DNA of 62,633 nt from an uncultured Anaerotruncus sp. (GTDB lineage Bacteria; Bacillota; Clostridia; Oscillospirales; Ruminococcaceae): contig CAJUJI010000002.1 of NCBI GenBank assembly GCA_910586875.1, forward strand, positions 1 to 62,633, read 5' to 3'. Both the position numbers and the translations under genes were made by a program. Every line of letters begins with the position of its first letter. Positions within the stretch are counted from its first letter, which is position 1. A model generated the notes under the pieces. The model saw nothing but the letters and a program-made list of their open reading frames with translations, was not told the DNA's origin and did no database searches. This document shows positions 24,966 to 33,557 of this stretch, one piece after another.

Positions 24966-25322
24966 CTACTGGGCACCTGCCAGCTCTAGCTGTACTCTGG
25001 GCGCGTCCGCCCACAGGCGCTCCAATGCGTAAAACTCGCGTGTTTGCTCATAGAAAATATGAACAATCACATCTGAGTAATCCAGCACCACCCACATGCC
25101 CGCTTGATAACCTTCAATTCGGTTCGGCTCCAACCCCAGCGCGCTCAAGCCTTCCTCAACCGCGTCAGAAAGCGCTCGGGTTTGGGTCGTCGAACCGGAG
25201 GAGGCAATTACAAAATAGTCTCCGATGGTTGTCAGATCTTTAATTTCAATCGCCATAATGTCGGTTGCTTTTTTGCTGTCGAGCAGCTGTGCAATTTTGT
25301 TGGCCAATTCGATGGATGTCAT
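24966..25322 (-). CDS. rsfS: Ribosomal silencing factor RsfS
   Basis: The 118-residue protein binds uL14 on the 50S subunit and blocks subunit joining in starvation. Typical features are IMAIEIKDLTTIGDYFVIASS near residue 22, SDAVEEGL near 52 and WVVLDYSDVIVHIFYEQTREFYALERLW near 77 (core DYSDVIVHIF). The ATG at 25320-25322 gives the usual length and follows GGGGGTG; upstream in-frame codons would overlap yqeK. The lytR gene often found before it is absent here. Confidence 0.94.
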   Translation of the reverse strand: MTSIELANKIAQLLDSKKATDIMAIEIKDLTTIGDYFVIASSGSTTQTRALSDAVEEGLSALGLEPNRIEGYQAGMWVVLDYSDVIVHIFYEQTREFYALERLWADAPRVQLELAGAQ

Positions 25323-25341
25323 TCGTTCACCCCCATAATTT

Positions 25342-25908
25342 TCAAAACTGTATATAATAATTATACGCTTCAAAGCTATCACGACTGATGCCCTGGCCGC
25401 GCTCCACCAGATCACTCAGCGCATAGCACATCGCATATTTCATCGCCGGCTTTGCCGCAGTTTCCGCCAGCTTGCGCATATGCTTTACATCTGCATAATC
25501 CCGCTCCTCGCTGGTCAAATCCGCTAGATAAATAACCTCGTCCAGCATGTGCATCTCCCCGCACGCGGTGGTGTGATAGCGCACCGCACGCAGAATTTCT
25601 TCATCCTCAATTCCCAGCTCGAACTTCATATATCCACAAGCCGCCATCCCATGCCAGGTTTTTGGTTGGCTGCGCTGGATACTGTCAAGAATGATACCAT
25701 ACTTTGTGAGCCATTTCAACTGTTCTTCCTGCTTCATTTCCTTGCAAATATCATGCAGCCAGGCAGCAACCTCCGCTTTGTACACATCGCAGCCATAAAA
25801 CTTTGCCAGCTTGTACGCCTGCTTGACAACGCAAGCGGTGTGATGAAACCGTTTTTCCGATAGAGTACTTTTTGCCAGTTTTTCTAATTTTTTCAGATCA
25901 TATTCCAA
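25342..25908 (-). CDS. yqeK: HD-domain Ap4A hydrolase YqeK family
   Basis: The 188-residue protein is an HD-domain bis(5'-nucleosyl)-tetraphosphatase (symmetrical), which degrades Ap4A. Metal ligands are His in RFHHTACVV near residue 22, the HD pair in AAWLHDICKEM near 50, TWHGMAACGYM near 86, and RYHTTAC near 110. The likely start is TTG at 25906-25908 behind AGAGGTGA; earlier in-frame codons lack a site. It lies between nadD and rsfS, as in other Firmicutes. Confidence 0.9.
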   Translation of the reverse strand: MEYDLKKLEKLAKSTLSEKRFHHTACVVKQAYKLAKFYGCDVYKAEVAAWLHDICKEMKQEEQLKWLTKYGIILDSIQRSQPKTWHGMAACGYMKFELGIEDEEILRAVRYHTTACGEMHMLDEVIYLADLTSEERDYADVKHMRKLAETAAKPAMKYAMCYALSDLVERGQGISRDSFEAYNYYIQF

Positions 25909-25964
25909 AACTGTCACCTCTTTGAAAAAATCTATCCCACCGCCTGACGGCGGAAGCATGTCAT

Positions 25965-26567
25965 TCAGTTTTGCCGGTAAAGTTGATGCCGGCGAATATA
26001 TTCTGCCACCGGCAATGGCACCAGCTCGTCAATTGCAAGCCCTGCACGCACCCGTGTGCGCACATCGGTGGAGGAAACGACAAACGGCTCCAGATCCAGC
26101 ACACGACAGTGCGCACCTAAGCTTTCCAGATAGCGCCCATGCGCTTGCAGCCGCCCGCGCAGGTCCGGCTCCCGCCCCCCTACGCACATAACAGCCAGTT
26201 GAAAAATTCGCTGCCAATCATGCCAATCGGTCAATGTCAAAAACATATCGCTGCCCATCAGCAGATAGAGCTGGTCATCCGGATACCGCGCATGAAGCAG
26301 TTCGAGCGTATCCACCGTATAGCTTTTAAGATCCTGCCGGCGCAGCTCTAAATCACTCACCTGATAAAACGGATCGGAAAACGCCAGCCGGCACATCTCC
26401 AACCGATCCACCCCATCCGCCAACTCATCGCCCGCCTTGTGCGGCGGCACGCGGGTGGGAATGACCAGCATCCGTTCCAGCCCCAGCGCCGCCTGATACG
26501 CCTGCGCCAGCCGCACATGACCGTTGTGCACAGGGTTAAAACTGCCCCCGTAAATTCCTGTTTTCAT
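25965..26567 (-). CDS. nadD: Nicotinate-nucleotide adenylyltransferase
   Basis: The 200-residue enzyme joins nicotinate mononucleotide and ATP to deamido-NAD in NAD synthesis. The nucleotidyltransferase motif is GGSFNPVHNGHVRLA at residue 7, with GSDMF near 106 and the C-terminal SSTDVRTRVRAGL near 165 (ISSTxIR motif). The start overlaps the yhbY stop by four bases. The order yhbY-nadD-yqeK-rsfS is widespread in Firmicutes. Confidence 0.95.
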   Translation of the reverse strand: MKTGIYGGSFNPVHNGHVRLAQAYQAALGLERMLVIPTRVPPHKAGDELADGVDRLEMCRLAFSDPFYQVSDLELRRQDLKSYTVDTLELLHARYPDDQLYLLMGSDMFLTLTDWHDWQRIFQLAVMCVGGREPDLRGRLQAHGRYLESLGAHCRVLDLEPFVVSSTDVRTRVRAGLAIDELVPLPVAEYIRRHQLYRQN

Positions 26568-26857
26568 TTCTCCAATGTGATAACCGGCTTTTCCTGGTTG
26601 CGCCGATAGAGCACAAAACGTGTGCCGATCACCTGCACAACATCCGCATTGGTGGCCTGTGCAAGCTGGTCAGCGGCCTCCCTAGCCGATTCTGGCGCAG
26701 TTTCCAACACCCGCAGCTTGATGAGCTCACGTGCGAGCAAGGCGTCATCCACCTGTTTTACCAGCGTGTCGGAAATACCGCCTTTGCCCACCTGAAAAAT
26801 AGTTTCTATTGAATTGGCAAGCCCTCTGAGCTTTGCCCGTTGTTTGCTTGTCAGCAT
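26564..26857 (-). CDS. yhbY: YhbY family CRM-domain RNA-binding protein
   Basis: The 97-residue protein is one CRM domain with LTSKQRAKLRGLANSI at the start and the loop QVGKGGISDTLVKQ near residue 22, then ELIKLRVLE near 47. YhbY associates with pre-50S ribosomal particles. GGAGG precedes the ATG. It is the first gene of the yhbY-nadD-yqeK-rsfS-leuS unit. Confidence 0.94.
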   Translation of the reverse strand: MLTSKQRAKLRGLANSIETIFQVGKGGISDTLVKQVDDALLARELIKLRVLETAPESAREAADQLAQATNADVVQVIGTRFVLYRRNQEKPVITLEK

Positions 26858-26897
26858 AATGCCCTCCTAATTTCTAATTCCATCACAACAGCATATC

Positions 26898-27070
26898 AAA
26901 AGTTTCGTCCACCTTTTCAAAGGTGGCAGGGATCGAAGGGGCAGCGCCCCTCGCCGCGCTTCGCAAAGCGCGGAATCCTTTATCCGTAAAAGCGCATTTT
27001 TGCAGGGTGAATTGCGGCCTGTGACACAGGCCGCAAGAGGGGTGCTTTTTGCAAGAGAAAAAGCACCCCT
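26898..27070. repeat. Hairpin-mosaic intergenic repeat, copy 2
   Basis: This gap between rdgB and yhbY is a string of five hairpins after an AAAAGTTTCG end: CCACCTTT/AAAGGTGG (26909-26926), GGGGC/GCCCC (26938-26950), CCGCGCTT/AAGCGCGG (26954-26973), eleven-base arms around one base (27013-27035), and thirteen-base arms (27038-27050, 27058-27070). It is the most complete copy. The last hairpin may also serve as the rdgB terminator. Confidence 0.65.
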
Positions 27071-27109
27071 GCCTTTCCTCCTGATGCACCTTGCGGCGTG
27101 CGCACTGCG

Positions 27110-27721
27110 CTACCTTTTCTCTCCCGCACCATCCACAGTGTAAAGCTGCTCCAACTGCTCCACCAGCGCCCGCAGCGCCTTCCCTCGATGGCTGAGCGCA
27201 TCCTTTTCCACCCCGCCCAACTGTGCAAAGCTGCGCTCCCCCACATAAAATAGCGGGTCATATCCAAATCCATTCTCCCCAGCAGGCGCAAAACCGATCT
27301 CCCCCTCGCAGACGCCTTGGGCATCTATCCGCTCACCCTGCTCGGAAATAAAGCAGATGTGTGACACAAACCGCGCGGTACGCTTTCCCTGCGGCACCTC
27401 TTTGAGCTCCTCCAAAAGCCGCTGCATCTTCTCTGGATAAGAGGTGTCCTCCCCAGCATAACGCGCTGAATAGACCCCTGGACGGCCGCCCAGCGCATCA
27501 ATACACAAGCCGGAGTCATCCGCAACAGCAGCTTTTCCGCTCAGTGCATGAACCGCCTGTGCTTTAAGAAAGGCATTTTCCGCAAAGGTCGCACCGCTCT
27601 CCTCCACCTCCAGCTCCGGATAAAGCGTTTTTTGCCCGACTACCTCAATTCCAAACGGTGCAAAAATACGTGTGAACTCCCGCAGCTTGCCCGCGTTTCC
27701 GGTTGCTACAATTACCTGCAT
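27110..27721 (-). CDS. rdgB: XTP/dITP diphosphatase (RdgB/HAM1 family)
   Basis: The 203-residue pyrophosphatase removes non-canonical purine nucleotides such as dITP and XTP from the nucleotide pool. Motifs are VATGNAGKLREFTRIF at the start, VADDSGLCIDALGGRPGVYSAR near 66 (core DDSGLCIDAL), GFGYDPLFYV near 150 and SHRGKALRAL near 180. Length is normal. It lies between ftsY and yhbY, flanked on both sides by hairpin repeats, so it is probably a separate unit. Confidence 0.95.
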   Translation of the reverse strand: MQVIVATGNAGKLREFTRIFAPFGIEVVGQKTLYPELEVEESGATFAENAFLKAQAVHALSGKAAVADDSGLCIDALGGRPGVYSARYAGEDTSYPEKMQRLLEELKEVPQGKRTARFVSHICFISEQGERIDAQGVCEGEIGFAPAGENGFGYDPLFYVGERSFAQLGGVEKDALSHRGKALRALVEQLEQLYTVDGAGEKR

Positions 27722-27847
27722 TGATTCTGTCCTCCGTTTTGGTTTCTAAGGAATGCAAGCGCATCGCGCCAATCCTTCGATTGTCACGGCGCTTGCTGGA
27801 GAATATCGCGGCGTACGCGCCGCTCCTAAACGATAAAGATACGTTTC

Positions 27848-27950
27848 GTACCCACACAAATCCCACAGGGATTTATGTGGGTACGACCAGGGGCGCCTCC
27901 CCTGGTCCCCGCGGCCTTTTGAAAAAGACCGGCGAAAACTTTTATGTGCC
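27848..27950. repeat. Hairpin-mosaic intergenic repeat, copy 3 (inverted)
   Basis: Read on the minus strand this begins GGCACATAAAAGTTTTCGCC (27931-27950), then a GGTCTTTTT...AAAAGGCC palindrome. ACCAGGGG/CCCCTGGT (27886-27906) follows, then a long stem whose outer arms are CGTACCCACA and TGTGGGTACG (27848-27885). The outer end and first hairpin match copies 1 and 2, but in the opposite orientation. Confidence 0.6.
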
Positions 27951-27979
27951 GTCTGTCGTTCCATAAGTTCCAGCAGCGC

Positions 27980-28020
27980 GAGGACCTTTTAAAAAAGGCC
28001 GGCGAAAACTTTTATGTGCC
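27980..28020. repeat. Hairpin-mosaic intergenic repeat, copy 4 (partial, inverted)
   Basis: GGCGAAAACTTTTATGTGCC at 28001-28020 is identical to 27931-27950 in copy 3, seventy bases away. It is preceded by the GGACCTTTTAAAAAAGGCC palindrome (27982-28000). Only the end and first hairpin are present. It abuts the ftsY stop. Confidence 0.6.
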
Positions 28021-28031
28021 TACGGCGGATT

Positions 28032-28955
28032 TTAAGCTTGCTCTGGTTCGCCGCCGAATAGTGCGTTTACAAAGTCCTGCGCATCAAACGGGCGCAGGTC
28101 GTCGATCTGCTCGCCCACCCCGATATACTTAATCGGTACCTGCAACTCCGATTTAATGCCAATCACCACACCGCCGCGCGCAGTACCGTCCAATTTTGTC
28201 AGGATAATGCCGGTAATGCCTGCCGCCTCTTTAAACTGGCGCGCCTGATTGAGCGCGTTCTGTCCGGTTGTCGCATCCAGCACCAGCAACACCTCGGTAT
28301 CACAGTCTGGCGCCTCCCTTTGAATCACGCGGGAAATTTTTGATAGCTCGTCCATCAAATTTTTCTTGTTATGCAGCCGCCCCGCGGTATCACAGATGAT
28401 AACATCCGCGCCACGGGATTTTCCTGCTGTGATCGCGTCAAACACTACTGCGGCAGGGTCCGAGCCTTCCGACTGTTTGATCAGCTCCACATCCGCGCGC
28501 TGCGCCCAAATTTCCAGCTGCTCAATCGCCGCTGCACGGAAGGTGTCCGCTGCACCAAGCAGCACCCGTCTGCCCTCCGCCTTCAAATTGGCCGCCAGCT
28601 TTCCAATTGTGGTGGTTTTTCCCACACCGTTTACCCCAATCACCAGAATCACCGAAGGTTTTGTGGACAGGTTGAGCGCCTCACCACCTGCAAGCATCTC
28701 GGCAATAATCTGCTTGAGCAGCCCTTTTACCTCGCTTGCGTCGGTGATACCCTGTTTTTTAATCCGCGCGCGCAGCTCGTTGCAGATGGCCTGTGCAGTT
28801 ACAATCCCGACATCCGACAGAATCAGCGTCTCCTCTAGCTCCTCAAACAGCTCCTCGTCAATCTTTGTAAAGGAGTTAACCAGTTCGTCCACCGCGCGCA
28901 CCATCGACTCGCGCGTTTTTTTCAGCCCTTCTGCCAGCTTCCCAAAAAATCCCAT
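28032..28955 (-). CDS. ftsY: Signal recognition particle receptor FtsY
   Basis: The 307-residue SRP GTPase receives ribosome-SRP complexes at the membrane. A short N-terminal amphipathic segment (MGFFGKLAEGLKKTRES) and N domain precede the G domain, with GVNGVGKTTTIGKLA near residue 110, DTFRAAAIEQL near 138, DTAGRLHNKKNLM near 190 and TKLDGTARGG near 248. The acidic A domain of enterobacteria is absent, as usual in Firmicutes. It follows smc by 34 bases. Confidence 0.96.
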   Translation of the reverse strand: MGFFGKLAEGLKKTRESMVRAVDELVNSFTKIDEELFEELEETLILSDVGIVTAQAICNELRARIKKQGITDASEVKGLLKQIIAEMLAGGEALNLSTKPSVILVIGVNGVGKTTTIGKLAANLKAEGRRVLLGAADTFRAAAIEQLEIWAQRADVELIKQSEGSDPAAVVFDAITAGKSRGADVIICDTAGRLHNKKNLMDELSKISRVIQREAPDCDTEVLLVLDATTGQNALNQARQFKEAAGITGIILTKLDGTARGGVVIGIKSELQVPIKYIGVGEQIDDLRPFDAQDFVNALFGGEPEQA

Positions 28956-28989
28956 AAACTCCTCCTGATTTCAAAGTTTTGCCAACAAA

Positions 28990-31900
28990 CTAGATGCCCA
29001 GCCTGCTTTCCACCTCGCTGACATTCAGTTCCAACAACTTGGAGACACCCTCCTCCTGCATGGTTACACCATACAAAACATCCGCCTCTTCCATGGTGCC
29101 GCGGCGGTGGGTAATCAGAATAAACTGCGTTTTCTCACACAAGGTCCGCAGATACTGCGCATATTTCACGACGTTGATATCATCCAGCGCCGCCTCAATT
29201 TCATCCAACAGACAGAAAGGAGACGGGCGGACCTTTAAAATTGCAAAGTAAATGGCAATCGCCACAAAAGCCTGCTCACCACCGGAGAGCGCCGCCAGAT
29301 TTTTGATAATTTTTCCGGGCGGCTGCACAAAAATTTCAATCCCCGATTCCAGCACATGATTCGGATCGGTCAAGGTCAGCTCCCCGCGTCCGCCATCAAA
29401 CAGCTCCGCAAACACCTGCGAAAAATGCGCTGCAATTCTCCTGAAATTCTCTGCAAAAATCACTTGCATATCCTGCGTTAAGCTGTCAATCAAGCGTTCC
29501 AGCTCTGCGCGAGACTGTTCCACATCCTCTAACTGCGCCTTTAAAAAGCTGTAGCGCTCGTAAACCTCTTTATACTCCTCGACCGCTGCCACATTGACGC
29601 TGCCCAGCGCTTTAATCCCCGCTTTCAGCTCGGTCAGGCGGCGCTGGGCTGCGTTGGCATCTGCAATTGGCAGCGCCTGCTCCTGCGCCTGCGAGCGGGT
29701 GATCTCATATTCCTCCCACAAACGGGAAATGATGCTATCATATTCCGTTTGCAGGGCTGTTTTCTGCTCCTCCAGTCGCGCCAGCTCTCGTGCTGCCAGT
29801 TCCCGCCGCGCAGTAATCTCCTTTTCACCGGCGCGCAACGCGGTGCTTTGTGCCTCATGCTGGTTCTTCTGTGCAGATAGCTGTTCCATCTCCTGCCGCA
29901 ACCGCTCTACCTGTTCGGCATCCTGCTGTTGTTGCACCTGTGCCTGCGCAATCTGGGCGCGGATGCTCTCGTTTTGTGCGGTCAACTCTGCCAGCTGCTG
30001 CTCAAATGAGCGCACATGCGCCTGCTGCCCTGCTTTCTGGTCCTGCAACTGGCCAATCATCTGTTGTACGCCGGCAATCTCATTGGTCAGCGCTGCCGCC
30101 TGCACGCTGTATTCGGAAAGCTGCTGGTTGTGCTGTTGTACCCGCTCCAAAATCAGGTCGCGCTGGCTGTTTAGCTCCTCCAACCCAGCGGCTACTGCTG
30201 CCAGCTGACGGTTAAAACTTTCGGCCAATTCTTCGTTTGAAAGGTTCTCCGCCCGCAGTTCCTCCAAATGAGTGGTCAAGCGGCTGTACTCCCTTGCAGA
30301 TTGCTCCTTGTTATACACCGCCTGTTCATAAGCCGCAGTCAAGCGTTCTTGGTTTGCCATGCAGCGAATTTTATCCTCCTGGGCAGTGGCCAGCTCCCCT
30401 TCCAAACCGGAGAGGGTCGCCTGAACCGCAGAGAGGTCCTGTTGCGCTGTCTTTCGCTGACCCTCCAGCTCCTCTATTTTTTTGCTGTACTGCTCCGCCT
30501 GCGCCCGCAGAGTTTCTATCTCACGGGAACGGCTGAGGATTCCGGCACTTTTTGCGGTATAACCGCCGGTCATCGAGCCGCCGGTGTTCACAACCTGTCC
30601 ATCCAGCGTCACCACCCGAAACCGGTAACCACCCTGCCGCGCAAGCAGCGTCGCACAGTCAAGGTCCTGCACCACCGCAATCCGGCCGAGCAGCTGTTGG
30701 ATAATCCCCGCAAATTTGCTGTCATACTGTACCAAATCAGCAGCGAGTCCCACAAAGCCCTCTGCCTGCGGCAGCCAGCTATCGGTAAGCCTACTGCCCC
30801 TTATGGTGGAAACCGGCAGAAAGGTCGCTCGCCCTGCGCGAGAATCCCGCAGCATATGAATTGCGCGTTTGGCAACCGCCTCATCCTGCACCACAAGATT
30901 CTGCATCGCTGCCCCCAGTGCAATCTCAACCGCAAGCGCATGTTCCTGCTCCACCGAAATCAGACGCGAAACCGGCCCGTAAACACCGCTCAACGCGCCC
31001 TTTTGTACCTGCCCCATCACATACTTGACGCTGTTTTGGAACCCCTCCAACGAATTTTCCATATCGAACAGCAATTTTGCACGCTGCTGAGCGGCACGCT
31101 GCGACTCCTCCAATGTGCGCCGCTGCTCAGCAAGTGCATCCAACCTTTCCTGACGGCCGGCCAACTTCATGCGGCAGCCTTGGCGCGCATTCTGCAAGGA
31201 TTGTATGGTTCCCTCTAAAACGCCCGCTAATTCTGTGCAGTCAGCAAGCTCCTGTTGAATGTGGATTACCGCCTCATCCTTCGTTGCCGCGCTTTGCTCG
31301 AGCATTTGCAGTTGCTTAATTGCTTCATCGATCAGTGAACCACTGGAGGCAGAGGAAAGCCGCGCCTGGTTGATGCTCTGGGTCAGCCCATAGCGCTGCT
31401 CCTTTGCTGTTTCAATCCGGCCTCGGATGGTCTCCCGCTCTGCTTCCAGCGCTTGCAGCGCGGCCTGCGTGGTTTGTTGCTGCTGCTGCATCTGCTGTAA
31501 AGCGCACCCCTTTTCTGCAATCGCCTGTTCGTATGTAGCAATTTTTGCATCGAGTGCTTGGTCGGAATCATTTGATTGCGCCAGCTCCTGGCGGATACGT
31601 GCGGCGGACGCATCATTGTGCGCGATATCATTGTGCATTACCGCAAGGTCCGCACTACGCTGTGCGCTATTCGCCTCGGTTTGACGCACCTGACCACGGC
31701 GCTCATCGATCTGCACCGCCAACTGCTGCATCTCAGTAAAAAGCTGCGTAAGCTGTGCCTCGATGCCGTCCAGCTCCTGCTGAATGTCGTCGTGCTCTCC
31801 CTTGCAGAGTAAAATTTTATCCTCCTGTTCCCGCAGACGTCCCCGCGAACGCTCCAACGTCTGCACCCAGAGAGAAATTTCCAACGTTTGCTTTTCTTTT

Positions 31901-32556
31901 GCCAGCTGCAAAAACTGTTGTGCCTTTTCAGACTGGATGCGCAATGGTTCCACCCGCTGCTCTAGTTCCAGCAGGATGTCCTTGAGACGCAACAGATTTT
32001 CCTGTGCGCCCTCCAAGCGCCGCTGGGCCTCCATCTTGCGGTAGCGGTATTTTGAGATGCCGGCTGCCTCCTCAAAAATTTCTCGCCGCTGCACCGACTT
32101 TGCGCTGACAATTTCGGCGATCTTCCCCTGCCCAATAATCGAATACCCATCGCGCCCTAAGCCTGTATCCATAAATAGCTCGTAAACATCCCTCAACCGC
32201 ACACCGACGCCGTTAATCCGATATTCACTTTCGCCCGAACGATACAGCTTGCGGGTGATTAACACCTCATCCTTATCGCAAGGCAGCGCACGGTCTTGGT
32301 TGTCAATCGCAATCTGCACCTGCGAAAAGCCCTGCGGCTTGCGCGTTTGGGTGCCGCCAAAAATCACATCCTCCATCCGGCCGCCGCGCAGCGTTTTGGT
32401 GGACTGCTCCCCCAATACCCAGCGCACCGCATCTGCAATATTGCTTTTTCCGCTCCCATTCGGGCCTACCACCGCGGTAATCCCGTCATTAAAGGTCAGC
32501 TTTGTTCTATCGGGGAAGGATTTAAAGCCCTGTATTTCCAAACTGCGAAGGCGCAA
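28990..32556 (-). CDS. smc: Chromosome segregation protein SMC
   Basis: The 1188-residue protein is the ATPase of the SMC-ScpAB condensin that folds and separates chromosomes. The N-terminal head has Walker A GPNGSGKSNI near residue 32. Long coiled coils (about 170-500 and 670-1010) flank a hinge (about 515-650, GVYGPVSRLISVEQEHALAVE region). The C-terminal head has signature LSGGEQAFVAIAIYFAIL and Walker B FCLLDEIEAALDD. Length is typical. It lies between a radical SAM gene and ftsY. Confidence 0.97.
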   Translation of the reverse strand: MRLRSLEIQGFKSFPDRTKLTFNDGITAVVGPNGSGKSNIADAVRWVLGEQSTKTLRGGRMEDVIFGGTQTRKPQGFSQVQIAIDNQDRALPCDKDEVLITRKLYRSGESEYRINGVGVRLRDVYELFMDTGLGRDGYSIIGQGKIAEIVSAKSVQRREIFEEAAGISKYRYRKMEAQRRLEGAQENLLRLKDILLELEQRVEPLRIQSEKAQQFLQLAKEKQTLEISLWVQTLERSRGRLREQEDKILLCKGEHDDIQQELDGIEAQLTQLFTEMQQLAVQIDERRGQVRQTEANSAQRSADLAVMHNDIAHNDASAARIRQELAQSNDSDQALDAKIATYEQAIAEKGCALQQMQQQQQTTQAALQALEAERETIRGRIETAKEQRYGLTQSINQARLSSASSGSLIDEAIKQLQMLEQSAATKDEAVIHIQQELADCTELAGVLEGTIQSLQNARQGCRMKLAGRQERLDALAEQRRTLEESQRAAQQRAKLLFDMENSLEGFQNSVKYVMGQVQKGALSGVYGPVSRLISVEQEHALAVEIALGAAMQNLVVQDEAVAKRAIHMLRDSRAGRATFLPVSTIRGSRLTDSWLPQAEGFVGLAADLVQYDSKFAGIIQQLLGRIAVVQDLDCATLLARQGGYRFRVVTLDGQVVNTGGSMTGGYTAKSAGILSRSREIETLRAQAEQYSKKIEELEGQRKTAQQDLSAVQATLSGLEGELATAQEDKIRCMANQERLTAAYEQAVYNKEQSAREYSRLTTHLEELRAENLSNEELAESFNRQLAAVAAGLEELNSQRDLILERVQQHNQQLSEYSVQAAALTNEIAGVQQMIGQLQDQKAGQQAHVRSFEQQLAELTAQNESIRAQIAQAQVQQQQDAEQVERLRQEMEQLSAQKNQHEAQSTALRAGEKEITARRELAARELARLEEQKTALQTEYDSIISRLWEEYEITRSQAQEQALPIADANAAQRRLTELKAGIKALGSVNVAAVEEYKEVYERYSFLKAQLEDVEQSRAELERLIDSLTQDMQVIFAENFRRIAAHFSQVFAELFDGGRGELTLTDPNHVLESGIEIFVQPPGKIIKNLAALSGGEQAFVAIAIYFAILKVRPSPFCLLDEIEAALDDINVVKYAQYLRTLCEKTQFILITHRRGTMEEADVLYGVTMQEEGVSKLLELNVSEVESRLGI

Positions 32557-32558
32557 CC

Positions 32559-33557
32559 TTACATTTCTCCTATCCTGAACGACCGCCCTTTTAACCGGCA
32601 GTCCTGCTTTATCTTTATAGTATACCCCATCCTGCGCAAATTCTCAATAGGCTGTGCTCCATGTCCGGTAATTTTGGAGAGCGCCCGTGGCGCAACCGAA
32701 ACCTGATAACGCCCTTGCGGTTTGCCATAAAACGCTTTTTGCAGGAGCTTTGCCCAGATCGCGCCCTCGCACAGCTCCCGAAAGGCCGGATGATAGGGGC
32801 CCGCAAGCATTCCCTCCGACAGCGATTCCTGTGCGTGCAATCCCACACGGATCACCTGGATTCCTGCCTGCTCAAATAGCTCGATAAGCCGCGCGCAATC
32901 CTCCACCGCCTGACAAAGCGGCTGCGGCCGGTAAACACCAAACCGGTAGTAGTCCGCCAGCAGCGTATCTGTCATCACAACTGTTGGGTAGATCCGTACC
33001 GTGTCCGGATGCAGCTGCACCAGCTGATGAGCGGTTTCCAAATCGCTCTGTGCATCCGCACGGAACAGGCCGGTCATCATCTGCAACCCCAGCTCAAAAC
33101 CGCCATCCTGCACCAAACGGGCAGCGCGCTGCACATCCTGCGCGGTATGCCCTCTACCGTTGGCCGCCAGCACCGCATCCGACATGCTTTGCGCACCCAG
33201 CTCGATTGCCGTCACATGATACTGTGCCAACAGCGCAAGCACCTCTGGATCGATATAGTCCGGACGGGTAGAAATTCGGATGCCGGACACAATGCCCTGC
33301 TGGACAAATGGCTGTGCGGCACGCAACAGCTCCAGCATATAATCCCTGCCGATTGCGGTAAAGCTGCCTCCGAAAAAGGCAATCTCGGCAGGAACACCGC
33401 TCGCACGTAGCTGCGCAGCACTCTGCTGACCGAGCGCCTCCACCGTCTGTGCCGAGGGCAGCCCATAGCTGCCGGAGATGCTCCGCTGGTTGCAAAAGCT
33501 GCACAGATGCGGACAGCCCACATGCGGCACAAAAATAGAAAGGTTGGCGTGCCTCAT
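32559..33557 (-). CDS. ELP3-like radical SAM protein
   Basis: The 332-residue protein has the radical SAM cluster motif GCPHLCSFCNQ near residue 14 (spacing C-x3-C-x2-C), FFGGSFTAIGRDYM near 61, STRPDYID near 101 and a Gly/Glu strand HVTAIELGAQS near 118. It is related to the catalytic domain of ELP3/TIGR01212-type enzymes, but the acetyltransferase domain of full ELP3 is missing. The substrate is unknown. It overlaps rnc by four bases and precedes smc, a conserved clostridial order that suggests a housekeeping, RNA-related function. Confidence 0.85.
   Translation of the reverse strand: MRHANLSIFVPHVGCPHLCSFCNQRSISGSYGLPSAQTVEALGQQSAAQLRASGVPAEIAFFGGSFTAIGRDYMLELLRAAQPFVQQGIVSGIRISTRPDYIDPEVLALLAQYHVTAIELGAQSMSDAVLAANGRGHTAQDVQRAARLVQDGGFELGLQMMTGLFRADAQSDLETAHQLVQLHPDTVRIYPTVVMTDTLLADYYRFGVYRPQPLCQAVEDCARLIELFEQAGIQVIRVGLHAQESLSEGMLAGPYHPAFRELCEGAIWAKLLQKAFYGKPQGRYQVSVAPRALSKITGHGAQPIENLRRMGYTIKIKQDCRLKGRSFRIGEM

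Noticed and set aside
26898..28020. CRISPR array
   Set aside because: The palindromes differ from one another and are not evenly spaced around unique spacers; no cas genes are in the window.
4467..28020. The idea that the TnpA remnant is the REP-type transposase that spread the hairpin repeats
   Set aside because: The LMIHERHANL region fits ordinary IS200/IS605 TnpA better than REP-associated forms, and it is not flanked by the repeat.
30268..31218. Long plus-strand open frame opposite the smc coiled coils
   Set aside because: Gln/Leu-rich coiled-coil codons produce stop-free antisense frames; no start signals or domain.
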